A DNA stretch of 55,016 nt from Pseudoalteromonas rubra (GTDB lineage Bacteria > Pseudomonadota > Gammaproteobacteria > Enterobacterales > Alteromonadaceae), in NCBI RefSeq assembly GCF_005887095.1, contig NZ_PNCI01000028.1, positions 1 to 55,016 of the forward strand, written 5' to 3'. Below the pieces are notes generated by a model. It was not told the origin of the DNA. It ran no database searches and saw nothing but the letters and a program-made list of their open reading frames with translations. The first letter of the stretch is position 1; the number at the start of each line of letters is the position of its first letter. Below, piece after piece: positions 28,535 to 39,703 of this stretch. Both the position numbers and the translations under genes were made by a program.

Positions 28535-31500
28535 ATGCCAGTCACTTCTGTCTCATGCACGACCCGACCAACGCGTTGGGGTTTAGCACTCACTGTTAGT
28601 TTAGCGGTGAAATGGCTCTTATGTGCTTTATTCGCACAAAAAGTGCTGGCTACCACCCTCAAGATTGAAAATATCGCTACCTATAACGGCTTGAATACGC
28701 CGCAGATCTACGCCGTGAGCAAAGATCAGCAGGGGTTTATGTGGTTTGGCAGCGCCGATGGCATTAAGCGCTACGATGGCTATCAGTTCAGTAATTTTAA
28801 ACATAACCCGGACGACCCCAGCTCACTGTCTGCCGACAGTGTCAGTGTGTTACTGTTTGATAGCCGTGGCCGTTTGTGGGCTGGTACCTGGGGTGGCGGC
28901 TTGAACCTGTTTTTAGGTGCACAACAAGGGTTTAAGCATTTTCGCCATGACCCCAACAACCCACAGTCTCTGGGGGCGGACAAAGTACAGGCCCTGTTCG
29001 AAAGTCAGGATGGCAGCCTGTGGGTTGGCACCAATGGCGGTGGACTCCATCGTCTCAAAACTGATGGCAGCGGGTTCGAGCGATTTGTCCATGACCCAGA
29101 CAACCCAGCGAGTCTGGGCAACAACCGGGTGTGGAGTATTGCCGAAGCACAGGATGGTGCTATCTGGTGCGCCACCTCAGACGGGCTTTACCGACTTGAC
29201 CGCCAAAGTGGCCAGTTCAGCGCATTTAAGGTTGCCCCACAGTCGCTGGATCACCCGGAAGTCCGACAGATCTCCGTTGCTGCCGATGGCCGACTCTGGG
29301 TGGCCACCCGTACCAGCTTTGGCCACTTTGACCCGGTTACTGAACGTTTTCATACCTATCAGCTCAATGATCACAGCCTGCCCAGTGTATCCAGTCTGCT
29401 GCACCATCAGGGCGATATTCTGCTGTCGACCTTTGCCGGTATCTACCGCTTTTCTCCATTACAGGAAAAATTTATACCCACAGCACAGGACGGCAAACTG
29501 GCATTACTGCAAAACCGCGATGTTCGCCAGGTGTTAATTGATCAGACCGGACTGATGTGGGCTGCAACGCGCTATTCCGGCGTCATAAAAGTGTTTCCTC
29601 ATCCACCCGCCTTTACAGCCTGGCATCACTTTTTGGCAGGCCAGCAGCTTTCCGGGCTATTCAATCAGGTGCTCAGTATGGCTCAGGCCATTGAAGGCGG
29701 TGTATGGCTTGGTACCGGTCGTGGCTTAGTGCATTTTGATGGTCACGGGCAATTTGTTCCGTTCGCTTCACCCGAGGAACTAACCGGCGACTATCGCCTC
29801 AGAGTTCACCACCTCAATCGGGATGCCGAAGGTCAGCTGTATGCAGGAACCAATTTTGGTTTGTTTAAAGTCGATGAGCTAAATCGCACTTTAACCTCCT
29901 TTATGCCAGCCGGAGTGCGAGACGGCTCACCCGTCGATTATATCAATTTTGATGCTCAGGGGTGGGTGTGGCTGATCATAGCAGGTGAACGCAGAGTCAC
30001 GCGCTGGCACCCACCAAGCGGCGAAGTACAATATTTCCTGCCCAATACGGATCCGACTTTTGTGCTGTTCGACAGTGATGATCAAGTCTGGATAGGCAGC
30101 GATGGGGATGGCCTGTTTCGTCTCAGCCCGGACTTAACGCAAACACATCACTACCTGCCCGATAATACCCACACCAGTCTGGATGGCCGCCACATTAATC
30201 AGGGCATTCAGAGTGGTCGTTACCTCTGGTTTGCCAGCAATAATGGAATAACCCGTTATACACTCGATGGTGGGCAGTTTAAGCGCTTTAGTAACACCAC
30301 ATCACAAGCCAATTTCGCGGTGAAATCCATTGTCGCCGATGAACTCGGGCTGCTGTGGCTGGCAACCTCGGGCGGTGTATTTCAACTTGATCCGCTCAGT
30401 GGGATCTTTCATCAGTTCACAACCCATGACGGACTGGGCAACAACCACTTTCTGGCGCGCTCTTTTGTCACCTATGATGAACAGATCCTGTTTGGCAGCA
30501 TAGATGGTATCACCGGGTTTAATCCACTCACGGTCTACGTCAATATTTCCCCACCGCCATTGGTTTTTACCCATGCTGAGCGCGATGGAGAGCGAATTAA
30601 CAAACTCGATAGCGGTATTGAGTTTACACATAGAGACAGAAACCTGACGGTCTATTTTGCCGCGCTCGATTACCATGCTACAGAAGATAACCGCTATCGC
30701 TATAAGTTGCTGGGGCACGATGCACAGTGGAGCACAATCACAGATGTACCTCGCGCCAGTTACCGTTCACTTCCGCCTGGCGAATATGTACTGCAGGTTG
30801 TGGGGAGCAACAATCATGGTGTCTGGAATGATACACCTATTGGCTTACCTATCATTTCTCTGCCCGCCTGGTATGAAACCCTGTGGTTTAAAGTACTGCT
30901 GCCTGCTGTGCTCATCATCTCGATAGTGACCATAGTGCATATCAGGGAGCGCAGGCTGCGTCTGGCCAGCTTAAAGCTGGAACACAAGGTCGCGCAGCGC
31001 ACCCAGGATCTGGTGGTATTAGGCGAAGTGGGTAAAGAAGTGGCTGCAACCTACGACATGAAAGTTATTTGCGAAACCATTTATCAGCACCTCAAACAAA
31101 CTCTGCCCTGTGAGTTCTGTGCGGTGGGCATTTATCACCAGGATCAGCAGTACATAGACTACATATACGCTGTGCAGAATGATGAGCCGTTTTCAGCACT
31201 GATAAGCAAACTGAGTTCCAGCCGGGGCGCCGATGTGTACTGTGTCAAAGAAGCCACACAGGTTTATGCTGCCAGCCCGCAAGACTGGCAAAAACTGGCG
31301 TTAGATGCCGCCGACAATCTTCACGGAGAGGCCACGCAAACTGTATTTTGTGCCCCGCTGGTAGTCGACGGTGAAGTACTGGGCGTGTTTACCCTGCAAT
31401 TCAACCATGAACATGCGCTCACCCGGGCACAGCGCGCGATATTGCGTGTCGTTGCCAATCACCTCGCTGTGGCTCTGGCCAACTCCTTGTCTTATGGCGA

Positions 31501-34081
31501 ACTCAAAGAAGCTGAACAGCGGCTGGAGCTGGCGATGTCAGGTGCCAATGCCGGCACCTGGGAGTGGGATATCAGCAGTGGACAGCTGATCACTAACGAT
31601 GTCTGGTCAGAAATGCTAGGCTACCAGTGCGATGAGTTGGAACAGCAGTACGGCCCTAGCATTGCACGCTGGCACCAGCTCATTCACCCGGACGACCTCA
31701 GTGCCACCGAAGACGCATTACTGGCTCATGCGCGCGGCGACAGTGATACTTTTCGTCATGAAATGCGCATGAAATGTGCCGATGGCAGCTGGAAGTGGAT
31801 CCTCAGTATTGGTCGCAGTGTGGTCGCCAAACATGGTCCCGGTGGCAAGGAAGTGTTTGGTATTCATATGGATATCAGCGACGCCAAAGCGCTGCAAGTG
31901 GCGCTGCAAAAAGCCAAGGATAAAGCGGAAAGTGCCACTCAGGCCAAGTCCGACTTTTTATCGAATATGTCCCATGAGATCCGTACTCCCATGAACGCCA
32001 TCATAGGCATGAGCTACCTGGCCCTGCAAACCGCTTTGGATCGTCAGCAGCGCAATTATGTGGAGAAAATCAATCGCAGTGCCGAGTCGCTCCTTGGGAT
32101 CATCAACGACATTCTCGATTTTTCTAAAATTGAAGCGGGCCGGCTCGATATTGAAGCCATTGAGTTTGATCTGGAAGAAACCCTGACGCAAAGCATAGAC
32201 CTTTTGGCCATCAAGGCACGAGAAAAGGACATTGAGCTTTGTGTGATGCTGGATCCCGGGATCCCGGCACGTCTGGTAGGCGATCCACTGCGGATCTCAC
32301 AGATATTATTAAACTTAGGCAGTAATGCGATTAAGTTCACCGATAAAGGCGGTGATGTGATCATAGATGTGTCGCCCCAGGCAGGCGACAAAGATACCCT
32401 CACACTGGCATTTGCGGTCATAGACACCGGCATTGGTATGACCGATGAACAGCAGCAGAAACTCTTTAAATCCTTTAGCCAGGCGGATACCTCAACGACG
32501 CGTAAATACGGGGGAACGGGTCTGGGGCTGGCGATTTGTAAAAAGCTGGTGGAACTAATGGGTGGCCAGATAAGCTGCCAGAGTATTGCCGGTGAAGGCA
32601 GTACCTTTGCCTTTGATATCGTTGTGAAATTGTGTGACAACAGCGATACCCATTTACCTAAACTATCCGTGCAACATGCGGTGATCCTCGATGACAATCA
32701 GTATGCCGCAAGCACGCTCAAACGCTACCTGCATGTTTTTGGAGTCAGCGCCGAGGTCATCGGCCGGGACGCCTTTGACCCGGATTCGCCAGCTATCAAA
32801 AGTGCCCAGTGTATTCTGACAGACAGTCGCTGCCTGACTATCTTACCCGACTCACTGCGTGCAACGCTGCCCGTCGTCCTGCTAAACCATAGCGGCGACA
32901 GCGCAGAAGCCGATGTCAGCTATACCCTTAGTAAACCGGTTTTCCCCAAGCCACTTGCTGCCTGCCTGCTCAGCCTGTTTGGCGACCCAAATATCGGAGA
33001 ACACAGCGAGACGAATACCGAGGAACCATCTCACGCGGTCGTCGGTGCGCATTTACTACTGGTTGAAGACAATGACCTGAACCAGGAGCTGGCCATTGCC
33101 TTACTGGAGAAAAACGGCATTCGGGTTGATGTTGCCGAACAAGGTCAGCAGGCACTGGAGATGCTGCAACAGCGCCACTATGATGGCGTACTGATGGACT
33201 GCCAGATGCCGGTGATGGACGGTTACAGCGCTACCGAAGCTATCCGCCAGCAACCCAAATGGCAGGACCTGCCGGTCATCGCCATGACCGCCAGTGTGAT
33301 GCTGGATAATCGTCAAAAAGCGCTGGAATGCGGTATGAATGACATTATCGAAAAACCCCTGAACCCGCGCAAAATGTTTGCTACGCTCGCCCGCTGGATT
33401 GTCCCGGCCCAGCCAGCGAATGTGTCCGCCGCCAGCGAACAGCCATTGCCAGCATCAACGGATACATCAGAGGACCTAGCTGTGATAGCCGGGCTGGATA
33501 CCCAGGCGGGACTCGCCATCAGCGAAGGCGACACAGCGCTGTATAAAAAGCTGTTGGTGCGCTTTTGCGACAAGCAGTCGCAATTCGAGCAGGCCTTTGC
33601 CGAGGCCCGGGCACATACCGACACAGATCCACAGGGCCCGATGCGGTGCGCCCATACACTCAAAGGCAGCGCTGGTAATATCGGGGCTGTTCAGGTGGCA
33701 CAGCTGGCCGCTGAGCTAGAAACCGCCTGTGCCAACAATGCACCGGTACAGACCATAATGGATGAGCTACTCCCCTGCCTGACTGCCCTGATTGATGCAA
33801 TGACGCTGGTACTGGATAAGTCGCAGGACATAGGCCCTCCCAGCGAGGCAGGTCATTCAGAAAACGCACTTCAGAACATTGATATAACGGCTTTACTGGC
33901 TGAACTCAAAGCACTGATCAGTGATTCGGATATGGATGCCAGCGACCGGGCTGATACATTACTGGAGGCGCTAAGCGGCACACCCCAGCAGCCCCTCGCT
34001 GAGCAACTCTTTAACCAGATTGAGGATTTTGATTTTGATGGCGCAGAAGAAACTTTGAGGGCGCTTGAATTACAGCTTTAG
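28535..34081 (+). CDS. Giant hybrid sensor kinase with propeller, Y_Y_Y, GAF, PAS, REC and Hpt domains
   Basis: The protein has 1848 residues. A signal segment (about 15-40) precedes a periplasmic part of two-component propeller repeats (units such as [16 protein letters not shown]) to about 690 and a Y_Y_Y domain (about 695-765). A membrane helix follows (about 785-805), then GAF (835-990), PAS (1000-1125), HisKA with H1147 in NMSHEIRTP, HATPase ([12 protein letters not shown]), a divergent receiver (about 1378-1485), a full receiver with D1555 and an Hpt domain with H1707 in [10 protein letters not shown]. This is a complete internal phosphorelay. The propeller form usually senses oligosaccharides or surface signals; the ligand is unknown. 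Confidence 0.93.
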   Translation: MPVTSVSCTTRPTRWGLALTVSLAVKWLLCALFAQKVLATTLKIENIATYNGLNTPQIYAVSKDQQGFMWFGSADGIKRYDGYQFSNFKHNPDDPSSLSADSVSVLLFDSRGRLWAGTWGGGLNLFLGAQQGFKHFRHDPNNPQSLGADKVQALFESQDGSLWVGTNGGGLHRLKTDGSGFERFVHDPDNPASLGNNRVWSIAEAQDGAIWCATSDGLYRLDRQSGQFSAFKVAPQSLDHPEVRQISVAADGRLWVATRTSFGHFDPVTERFHTYQLNDHSLPSVSSLLHHQGDILLSTFAGIYRFSPLQEKFIPTAQDGKLALLQNRDVRQVLIDQTGLMWAATRYSGVIKVFPHPPAFTAWHHFLAGQQLSGLFNQVLSMAQAIEGGVWLGTGRGLVHFDGHGQFVPFASPEELTGDYRLRVHHLNRDAEGQLYAGTNFGLFKVDELNRTLTSFMPAGVRDGSPVDYINFDAQGWVWLIIAGERRVTRWHPPSGEVQYFLPNTDPTFVLFDSDDQVWIGSDGDGLFRLSPDLTQTHHYLPDNTHTSLDGRHINQGIQSGRYLWFASNNGITRYTLDGGQFKRFSNTTSQANFAVKSIVADELGLLWLATSGGVFQLDPLSGIFHQFTTHDGLGNNHFLARSFVTYDEQILFGSIDGITGFNPLTVYVNISPPPLVFTHAERDGERINKLDSGIEFTHRDRNLTVYFAALDYHATEDNRYRYKLLGHDAQWSTITDVPRASYRSLPPGEYVLQVVGSNNHGVWNDTPIGLPIISLPAWYETLWFKVLLPAVLIISIVTIVHIRERRLRLASLKLEHKVAQRTQDLVVLGEVGKEVAATYDMKVICETIYQHLKQTLPCEFCAVGIYHQDQQYIDYIYAVQNDEPFSALISKLSSSRGADVYCVKEATQVYAASPQDWQKLALDAADNLHGEATQTVFCAPLVVDGEVLGVFTLQFNHEHALTRAQRAILRVVANHLAVALANSLSYGELKEAEQRLELAMSGANAGTWEWDISSGQLITNDVWSEMLGYQCDELEQQYGPSIARWHQLIHPDDLSATEDALLAHARGDSDTFRHEMRMKCADGSWKWILSIGRSVVAKHGPGGKEVFGIHMDISDAKALQVALQKAKDKAESATQAKSDFLSNMSHEIRTPMNAIIGMSYLALQTALDRQQRNYVEKINRSAESLLGIINDILDFSKIEAGRLDIEAIEFDLEETLTQSIDLLAIKAREKDIELCVMLDPGIPARLVGDPLRISQILLNLGSNAIKFTDKGGDVIIDVSPQAGDKDTLTLAFAVIDTGIGMTDEQQQKLFKSFSQADTSTTRKYGGTGLGLAICKKLVELMGGQISCQSIAGEGSTFAFDIVVKLCDNSDTHLPKLSVQHAVILDDNQYAASTLKRYLHVFGVSAEVIGRDAFDPDSPAIKSAQCILTDSRCLTILPDSLRATLPVVLLNHSGDSAEADVSYTLSKPVFPKPLAACLLSLFGDPNIGEHSETNTEEPSHAVVGAHLLLVEDNDLNQELAIALLEKNGIRVDVAEQGQQALEMLQQRHYDGVLMDCQMPVMDGYSATEAIRQQPKWQDLPVIAMTASVMLDNRQKALECGMNDIIEKPLNPRKMFATLARWIVPAQPANVSAASEQPLPASTDTSEDLAVIAGLDTQAGLAISEGDTALYKKLLVRFCDKQSQFEQAFAEARAHTDTDPQGPMRCAHTLKGSAGNIGAVQVAQLAAELETACANNAPVQTIMDELLPCLTALIDAMTLVLDKSQDIGPPSEAGHSENALQNIDITALLAELKALISDSDMDASDRADTLLEALSGTPQQPLAEQLFNQIEDFDFDGAEETLRALELQL

Positions 34082-34101
34082 CGGACTTTTTTACACTGGA
34101 T

Positions 34102-34124
34102 ATTGCATTTCAAAAAATGCAATT
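34102..34124 (+). terminator. AT-rich hairpin between convergent genes
   Basis: A 9-bp stem ATTGCATTT/AAATGCAAT with loop CAAA lies 21 bp after the sensor kinase stop and 11 bp before the end of the convergent small gene. T or A tracts flank both arms, so it may act on both strands as a weak terminator. Confidence 0.6.
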
Positions 34125-34134
34125 TAATTCGCTG

Positions 34135-34380
34135 CTATACTGTTATTTCATCTAATATAGCTTGCAGTTTTGCTGGATCAGCCACACTGCCAAAATAATA
34201 CTCTTTACCCCCGTCATCCATAAATTCTGCTGGGGTTTTCATTTCATAGAGTACATCATACTTTCCGGACAGCAAATCTTCGAGCGCATCAGCATCATCC
34301 CAGGTTGAAACTCTAATATAGGGGCCCGCCTCTTCATCAATCAACACCACTATTCGTTCTTTTGTTTTTGAATCGATCAT
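34135..34380 (-). CDS. Small acidic cytoplasmic protein, function unknown
   Basis: The protein has 81 residues with many Asp/Glu and no signal or membrane segment. It starts MIDSKTKERIVVLIDEEAGP and contains the WDDADALEDLLSGKYDV stretch. I do not recognise a family. The ATG has a ribosome site GAGGAAC upstream. It lies between the sensor kinase (convergent) and a P-loop kinase on the same strand 88 bp away. Confidence 0.6.
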   Translation of the reverse strand: MIDSKTKERIVVLIDEEAGPYIRVSTWDDADALEDLLSGKYDVLYEMKTPAEFMDDGGKEYYFGSVADPAKLQAILDEITV

Positions 34381-34468
34381 TGTTCCTCTACATTCACTGC
34401 GATTAAGCTATTGCTGACTAATTTAGTTAAATTGCAAATGTGAAGATATCAAAAATAATAGCATTGAG

Positions 34469-35002
34469 CTAAGCCTGCTTATCATTTGAGCTACCTCTGT
34501 TCACAAGTATCAGGCTTTCACTGGCTTCGGGTGGTTCAAAATACTGGCTGACCTGATAAAACACCGCGTCGGTATCAAAGTGTGCCCGCGCTGGCTGTTC
34601 AACCCGGCGCTTGGCCAGCTGGGCCAGACATTGCTCCTCACTGACATCCAGATAGTAAAGTTGATGTTCGGCCTGTACTGCTTCGCTCAGCTCAACAAAC
34701 CAGGCGCGTTGCCGTCGGGTGTTAGCCGGAAAGTCCATCACCACATTCAGCCCCAGCCGCAACAGGCTTTGCACATGCGCTTTAATAAAAGGTTTGATTA
34801 ATCGGGATTTCTCAATGTAATCATCAAAGGTACTGATTTGACCTGGATAATGCACCGCTAGCCAGTCATCCTCAGACAAGACAAGCGCCTGATGATCCTG
34901 AGCCAGCTGACGCGACAGGGTGGATTTACCCGCGCCCATCTTGCCGCATAAATAATAGAGTGTGCCGTGTTGCGCCACTGTTCCGTCCCTGTGTAATGTC
35001 AT
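34469..35002 (-). CDS. AAA_33-type P-loop kinase-like protein
   Basis: The protein has 177 residues. Walker A is GKMGAGKST (20-28), followed by an SEDDWLA substrate-side Asp segment and a lid-like arginine stretch (ANTRRQRAW and AKRRVEQPAR). This is the layout of small P-loop phosphotransferases of the AAA_33/zeta-toxin-like group, which phosphorylate small molecules or nucleotides. The substrate cannot be told. No antitoxin-like gene is clearly attached, although a small acidic protein follows it. Confidence 0.78.
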   Translation of the reverse strand: MTLHRDGTVAQHGTLYYLCGKMGAGKSTLSRQLAQDHQALVLSEDDWLAVHYPGQISTFDDYIEKSRLIKPFIKAHVQSLLRLGLNVVMDFPANTRRQRAWFVELSEAVQAEHQLYYLDVSEEQCLAQLAKRRVEQPARAHFDTDAVFYQVSQYFEPPEASESLILVNRGSSNDKQA

Positions 35003-35076
35003 CGAAAGGTCAGTTTTAACACATTACACACCTGGGTCAACTACTGTGGCACCAAACCGCAACACGCTCGTTTTGA

Positions 35077-36585
35077 CTACTGACGCTGATAAACCCGGCC
35101 TGCCCACTCCAGGCTGACAGGATTCCCCTCTGCATTCAGTTTAAATTCGACAGGCTGAGGCTGAGCAAACGGCACATCATAGAGCGCAAACCGAGCTTGA
35201 GTGGCCGGTTTGAGCGTAAAGCGATAGTCAAAACTGTGCCCGCTCAGGTGGTCCTTGTTTACTTTCAAAGTCAGATCGAGGTAAGCATTGTCACCGCGAT
35301 AGTGTCCGGCATAGTTTGCTAGCTCTTTTTTCGAAGGCGTATAACGCCACTGCTGCCAGTGTTCAGCGTGCTCGGCATCATTCAGACGTTGTTGACGTCG
35401 ATTAAGCAGTTTAGCGACTTTGTCCTGATAGGTGCTCAGATTTTCCCGCTCAGCGGCTTTATATTCAGGTGCATCCAGCAAATACAACAAATACTGCTTA
35501 ATCGTCTGAATGGTATAACGGCCAGTCATGTTGTCTGAGTTCGAAAAAGTCGCCAACCCTATTTTTAGCTCTGGCACAATGGCCATCAAAGAACGTGAGC
35601 CGGTATAGCCACCACCATGGATCAGCACAGAGTAACCTTTAAAGGTGCAGATATTCCATCCAAGTGAATAACCTTGACAGGGGATCCGGTAAACATTGCG
35701 CGCTTGTGGGTCAAGCGCTACGGCCTGCTGATGTGACAGCGCCAGATCCGCAGCAGAAATATTGCCCTGACCCGCTGACAAATTCAGTTGCAACCATTTT
35801 GCTATGTCTGAGGTAGAAGTGACTATCCCACCTGCAGAGTGCATCATTGCATCAGTTTTAGGCGGTACCGGTTTCCACCCTGCTTCACTTCCCTGCCAGA
35901 TATGGTTCCAGGCAACCTCGTCAGCCGCAAAGTCTGATGTACGGGCTGAACTGTGCGGCATGTTAAATGGCTTAAACAGTACCTTTGCGAGCCAGTCCTG
36001 CCAGCTGCGACCAGTTACCTGTTGTAAGATTGCCCCGTAAATATTGTACCCAAGGTTGTCATACTCAAATCCGTCATCGCGTTTTTTACCATACCGTTTG
36101 ATAAGCCACGGGTAGTCATCGACCGCCACTTCCGTCATATAGGCTTCCATTTCCGTTACAAAATCCGCACTGACAGGTACCTGGTGAGAGAGCAAATCAA
36201 TTAAACGCCACTGTTTGGCATCAACCCCTTCGGGAAAACTGTTGGCAGGCCAAAACTGACTAAGAGGTGCGTACAGATCAAGCACCTTTTGATGATGCAG
36301 GTGAGCGGCAACCAGCCCCATATAGGCTTTTGTCTGAGAAGCAATGTAAAGCGGTGTCTGTGGCGTGACAGGCAAATTGGTACCTGCTCTGCGCTTCCCC
36401 CATACTTTATTGAGCAGTACCTTATCCTGATTAACCACCACCATACCAAATCCCGGTCCAAGCTCCGGTGTACGCTCGATATAATCGGCAATATAATCTG
36501 CCGCCTGTTGCGGTGTGGCTGCCAATGCAGAGAGAGGATTCAGCGTCAGTGCACAAGCCAAAGTGAGTAGTGCGTGTAATTTCAT
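35077..36585 (-). CDS. Secreted serine hydrolase of the beta-lactamase/class C PBP-like family
   Basis: The protein has 502 residues. A signal peptide (1-22, ending SALA|A) is followed by the penicillin-binding fold. The catalytic SxxK is SQTK at 83-86, the YxN motif is YDN at 175-177, and the third motif is the HGG of VLIHGGGYTGS. The C-terminal 150 residues form a beta-rich extension as in esterase EstB or D-aminopeptidase-like members. Substrate could be a peptide, ester or cell-wall fragment. It is 35 bp downstream of an AraC regulator, probably in one transcript. Confidence 0.88.
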   Translation of the reverse strand: MKLHALLTLACALTLNPLSALAATPQQAADYIADYIERTPELGPGFGMVVVNQDKVLLNKVWGKRRAGTNLPVTPQTPLYIASQTKAYMGLVAAHLHHQKVLDLYAPLSQFWPANSFPEGVDAKQWRLIDLLSHQVPVSADFVTEMEAYMTEVAVDDYPWLIKRYGKKRDDGFEYDNLGYNIYGAILQQVTGRSWQDWLAKVLFKPFNMPHSSARTSDFAADEVAWNHIWQGSEAGWKPVPPKTDAMMHSAGGIVTSTSDIAKWLQLNLSAGQGNISAADLALSHQQAVALDPQARNVYRIPCQGYSLGWNICTFKGYSVLIHGGGYTGSRSLMAIVPELKIGLATFSNSDNMTGRYTIQTIKQYLLYLLDAPEYKAAERENLSTYQDKVAKLLNRRQQRLNDAEHAEHWQQWRYTPSKKELANYAGHYRGDNAYLDLTLKVNKDHLSGHSFDYRFTLKPATQARFALYDVPFAQPQPVEFKLNAEGNPVSLEWAGRVYQRQ

Positions 36586-36620
36586 AATGATTTCCGGATG
36601 GTTATTATTGTATGTATATC

Positions 36621-37436
36621 CTAGCTTGCTGATTTAGTACTGTATTGAACAGATTTAACCTGCTTTGCCTGAAACAACTTTTGCAGTTTCCCGGGTGACA
36701 GACCTAATCTACTCTTCATAGCTCTGCTCATATGACTCTGATCGGAAAAACCGGCATGAAATGCGCTATCACTCAGGGGCAGACCTTGAGTCATCGAGCG
36801 CAGTGCTTTACTCAGCTGTAGCTGTTGTTGATAAGCACTGGCAGAAATATGAAAGTACTTTTTAAATGCACGGGAAAAGTACACCGGATGGATCCCTTGC
36901 AGTGTTGCCAGTTCGCTAAGCGACACTGGCTGTTCGGCCTCTTCCAGCAACTTTTTAGCTCGCACCAGCCAGTCGGGTCGCTGCCGCTCTCTGACGGTAT
37001 GTTGAGGGATTCCACATTCGCCCAGTGTGTCCCAGAACAGGTCATGCAGCGTATCTAACTGACAATGATACAACGCCTGTAAATAAGATGCCTGCCCTGC
37101 CCGGGAACCTGCAGTATGCCGAGACTGCCACTGATATCGAGGTGAAGTTATTTTATCAAACTGGGTAATCAGCTCAGGAGACAAGGAAAACGAAAAGATC
37201 AGCGTTCCCTGAGCACCGTACTGATCACTGTGCAAAATATGCTGCGGCTTAAAACATAATCCAGGCGTTGCTATATCGACAGCCGACTGCTCAGTTTGCT
37301 CACGCAAGCCACCACTGAGCAGCACGGATAACTGTGCATGATCGTGTCGATGTGCTGGCATCATGCTGCCTGGCGTATAATAGCTCAGCGTTGCCTTTAG
37401 CTGAGGAGACACAGTGTGCTGCAGTAGTCTTGTCAT
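36621..37436 (-). CDS. AraC-family transcriptional regulator
   Basis: The protein has 271 residues. An N-terminal cupin-like sensing domain has HRHDHAQLSVLLSG near residues 28-41. The C-terminal pair of HTH motifs (about 165-265) reads LSELATLQGIHPVYFSRAFK and LPLSDSAFHAGFSDQSHMSR. It sits directly upstream of the serine hydrolase gene on the same strand, so the hydrolase is the likeliest target. The start ATG has an AGGAG ribosome site. Confidence 0.9.
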   Translation of the reverse strand: MTRLLQHTVSPQLKATLSYYTPGSMMPAHRHDHAQLSVLLSGGLREQTEQSAVDIATPGLCFKPQHILHSDQYGAQGTLIFSFSLSPELITQFDKITSPRYQWQSRHTAGSRAGQASYLQALYHCQLDTLHDLFWDTLGECGIPQHTVRERQRPDWLVRAKKLLEEAEQPVSLSELATLQGIHPVYFSRAFKKYFHISASAYQQQLQLSKALRSMTQGLPLSDSAFHAGFSDQSHMSRAMKSRLGLSPGKLQKLFQAKQVKSVQYSTKSAS

Positions 37437-37570
37437 CAGTTACTCCTTTGCTGCTGATTTTATTTAAATAACAGCAAAGTGTAAAAACAAGAGCGTAAGA
37501 AAATATTGCAGGAAAAAGAATCAAGTAAAGTGATGGCGACTACCATACCTGGCAGCCACCGAAACAATGC

Positions 37571-38656
37571 TTAGCTGTAGAGGTTTTGCGGGACTTTCAG
37601 TACCTGAATATGCACGGTTACTTCTTCGCGGTCGTGATAAAGGTGTTTAGCCTGTAGCTCGTAGCCTACGCCATATTTTTTCAGCTCGTCGTGGATCAGC
37701 GTTAAACACTCATAAACCGTATCAAAGCGCTTTTTCATGGGCAGCTTGAGGTTGAAGATCAACTCGCGGACAAAGCCGTTGACTATCCAGTCGACCATCA
37801 GCTCACTGACGCGGGTTGGTTTTTCGACCATGTCACACACCAGCCAGTCGATGTTGCGCTTTTCGGGGCGATATTTAAAGCCGTCTTCACGGAAGTGCTT
37901 TACCTGCCCGGTTTCCATCAAATCATCGTTCATCGGGCCATTGTCGATTGCCGCCACAAACAACCCGCGGCGTACCAGCTGATAGGTCCAGCCACCTGGA
38001 CAGGCACCCAAATCCACGCCGCGCATGCCAGAGCGAACCCGCTCAGGCTCGTTCTCTTTACCAACAAACACATTGAAAGCTTCATCCAGCTTAAGCGTTG
38101 AGCGGCTCGGTGCATCGGCTGGCATTTTCAGTCTGGGGATCCCCATAAAGAACGGCGAGTTATTATGACTGAATGAGTAACCGACATAGGCGGTATCGTT
38201 TGCCAGAAACAGCACATGCAGCACCGGTTTATGGGCTTTGTGATCGCGGGTCAGCTTATTTTGCTTCTCCAGTGCTTTGGCCAGTGGCGTCGAGAATTTC
38301 TTACAGAACTTCGACAGCTCTTTGCCTTCATTGGTATCCGGGGTTTCTACCCGCAGATCGCCACACAAAGGGAAATCCCCAACCACCTGTTTGATCTCAG
38401 ATACGCGGTCTTCAACGGGCATTTTGCTTAACAGCACACCCGCAAACCACTGGCGGGCAAACACCAGGCTGGAAAAATCGACCTGTTTGAGTAGCAGCTC
38501 ACTCTGAGCCGGGTCAAAGCACTCAAAGGTCACATAGCCCGTATTGGGCTTAGCTTTCACGTAACCGGCGACATTATGTAACGCGGCGTGATGCGTAATT
38601 TCGGCCGCCGCATCGCTTTCAAAGCCGCTTCGGCAATAAATAACCACACTAGACAT
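37571..38656 (-). CDS. rlmM: 23S rRNA C2498 2'-O-methyltransferase RlmM
   Basis: The protein has 361 residues. An N-terminal THUMP-like domain is followed by a Rossmann methyltransferase with the SAM motif GVDLGACPGGWTYQLV near residue 215. Acid and Lys residues of the K-D-K-E set are visible in DWLVCDMVEKP, NLKLPMKK and the C-terminal HDELKKYGVGYELQAKHLYH. It methylates C2498 of 23S rRNA. It belongs to the gcvA-ygdD-rlmM group, where an alpha/beta hydrolase is inserted in this genome. Confidence 0.96.
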   Translation of the reverse strand: MSSVVIYCRSGFESDAAAEITHHAALHNVAGYVKAKPNTGYVTFECFDPAQSELLLKQVDFSSLVFARQWFAGVLLSKMPVEDRVSEIKQVVGDFPLCGDLRVETPDTNEGKELSKFCKKFSTPLAKALEKQNKLTRDHKAHKPVLHVLFLANDTAYVGYSFSHNNSPFFMGIPRLKMPADAPSRSTLKLDEAFNVFVGKENEPERVRSGMRGVDLGACPGGWTYQLVRRGLFVAAIDNGPMNDDLMETGQVKHFREDGFKYRPEKRNIDWLVCDMVEKPTRVSELMVDWIVNGFVRELIFNLKLPMKKRFDTVYECLTLIHDELKKYGVGYELQAKHLYHDREEVTVHIQVLKVPQNLYS

Positions 38657-38679
38657 AGTGATAAAAAGTCTCTAATCAA

Positions 38680-39048
38680 TTAAAAGGGCTGGCGGGCAAC
38701 CTGAAACAGCAGCCAGGCCCAGCCAAGAATAAAACACAGTCCGCCCAGTGGCGTAATTGGTCCCAGCCACTTGGCACCGGTCAGCGCCAGCAAATACAGG
38801 CTGCCGCTGAACAGGACAATCCCGGTCGCAAATAAATAGCCCGAGAGCTGAACTTTCACACCCCATTTCAGGAGCAGGGCTACGGCCAGCAGCGCCAGAC
38901 CGTGGGTCATCTGATATTCAGCGCCGGTTTTAAATATGCCAATGGCATAGTCACTTAAACGGCTTTTCAGGCCATGGGCGGCAAACGCCCCCAACATGAC
39001 CGACAGCATACAAAATGCCCCGCCCAGCAGTAAGAATAGCTTAGCCAT
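38680..39048 (-). CDS. ygdD: DUF423 membrane protein YgdD
   Basis: I chose the ATG at 39048 (MAKLFLLLGGAFCMLSVMLG, 122 residues) because GGAG lies 9 nt upstream; a longer ORF starting at 39075 would overlap more with the neighbour. Four hydrophobic helices and the conserved LGAFAAHGLKSRL and SLYLLALTGAKWLGPITPLG match DUF423. Function is unknown. The start overlaps the end of the alpha/beta hydrolase gene by 8 nt and rlmM follows 23 bp later. Confidence 0.9.
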   Translation of the reverse strand: MAKLFLLLGGAFCMLSVMLGAFAAHGLKSRLSDYAIGIFKTGAEYQMTHGLALLAVALLLKWGVKVQLSGYLFATGIVLFSGSLYLLALTGAKWLGPITPLGGLCFILGWAWLLFQVARQPF

Positions 39049-39703
39049 TGAGTATCTCCGCAATTTTAGCGGCAATGGCCTCAGCGGCCAGCTGGCGATT
39101 TTGTGCTTCTGTCAGGCCGCTGGCTTTGCGCGGCTTCAATGAGTGGTCGCCATCTTTAAGCCATACCAGCTCAGGCCAGCTCTTTTCTTCAGCTTGCGCT
39201 GCCAAAGCGGTAACCTCGGTATGATTACCAAACGTATCACGCTCTCCTTGCAGCACCACAAACGGGCAAGGGATATCGGCAAAGTGCTCGGTACGCAGTT
39301 TCTCAGGTTTGCCCGGTGGGTGAAACGGATAACCCAGCGCAAACACGCCTTGTACCTGAATATCGTCTTCACAGACCAACATAGATGCCATACGCCCGCC
39401 CATAGACTTACCACCGATGAATACAGGTAAGCCGTCGAGTTGCGCGCTGAGCACATCGCGATAATGCGCCAGCAACTTAGGGGCACGCTCTGGTGGGCGA
39501 CGTTTATCCAGCGCCTTCGCCATCTGCATATAGCCAAAATCAAACAGCCCGACGGTGACTCCCAGCGCACTCAGGCGGTGTGCCATGTCCTGCATAAAGT
39601 CGCTGTCGCGGCCCGCTCCTGCGCCATGGGCCAGGATCAGCTGCGCCTGAGGTGCATCAGCCTGATGCCACTCGATATCAATCTTTACTTCGCTCTGCGT
39701 CAT
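39041..39703 (-). CDS. Alpha/beta-hydrolase of the KANL3/Tex30-like family
   Basis: The protein has 220 residues. The N-terminal oxyanion segment is ILAHGAGAGRDSDFMQ, the nucleophile S100 is in GGKSMGGRM, an acid D is in LQGERDTFG near 157, and the His is in LKDGDHSLKP near 187. It is a cytoplasmic, probably esterase-like enzyme with unknown substrate. It overlaps gcvA by ATGA and ygdD by 8 nt, so it is translationally coupled in the gcvA operon. Enterobacterial gcvA-ygdD clusters lack it. Confidence 0.85.
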   Translation of the reverse strand: MTQSEVKIDIEWHQADAPQAQLILAHGAGAGRDSDFMQDMAHRLSALGVTVGLFDFGYMQMAKALDKRRPPERAPKLLAHYRDVLSAQLDGLPVFIGGKSMGGRMASMLVCEDDIQVQGVFALGYPFHPPGKPEKLRTEHFADIPCPFVVLQGERDTFGNHTEVTALAAQAEEKSWPELVWLKDGDHSLKPRKASGLTEAQNRQLAAEAIAAKIAEILNG

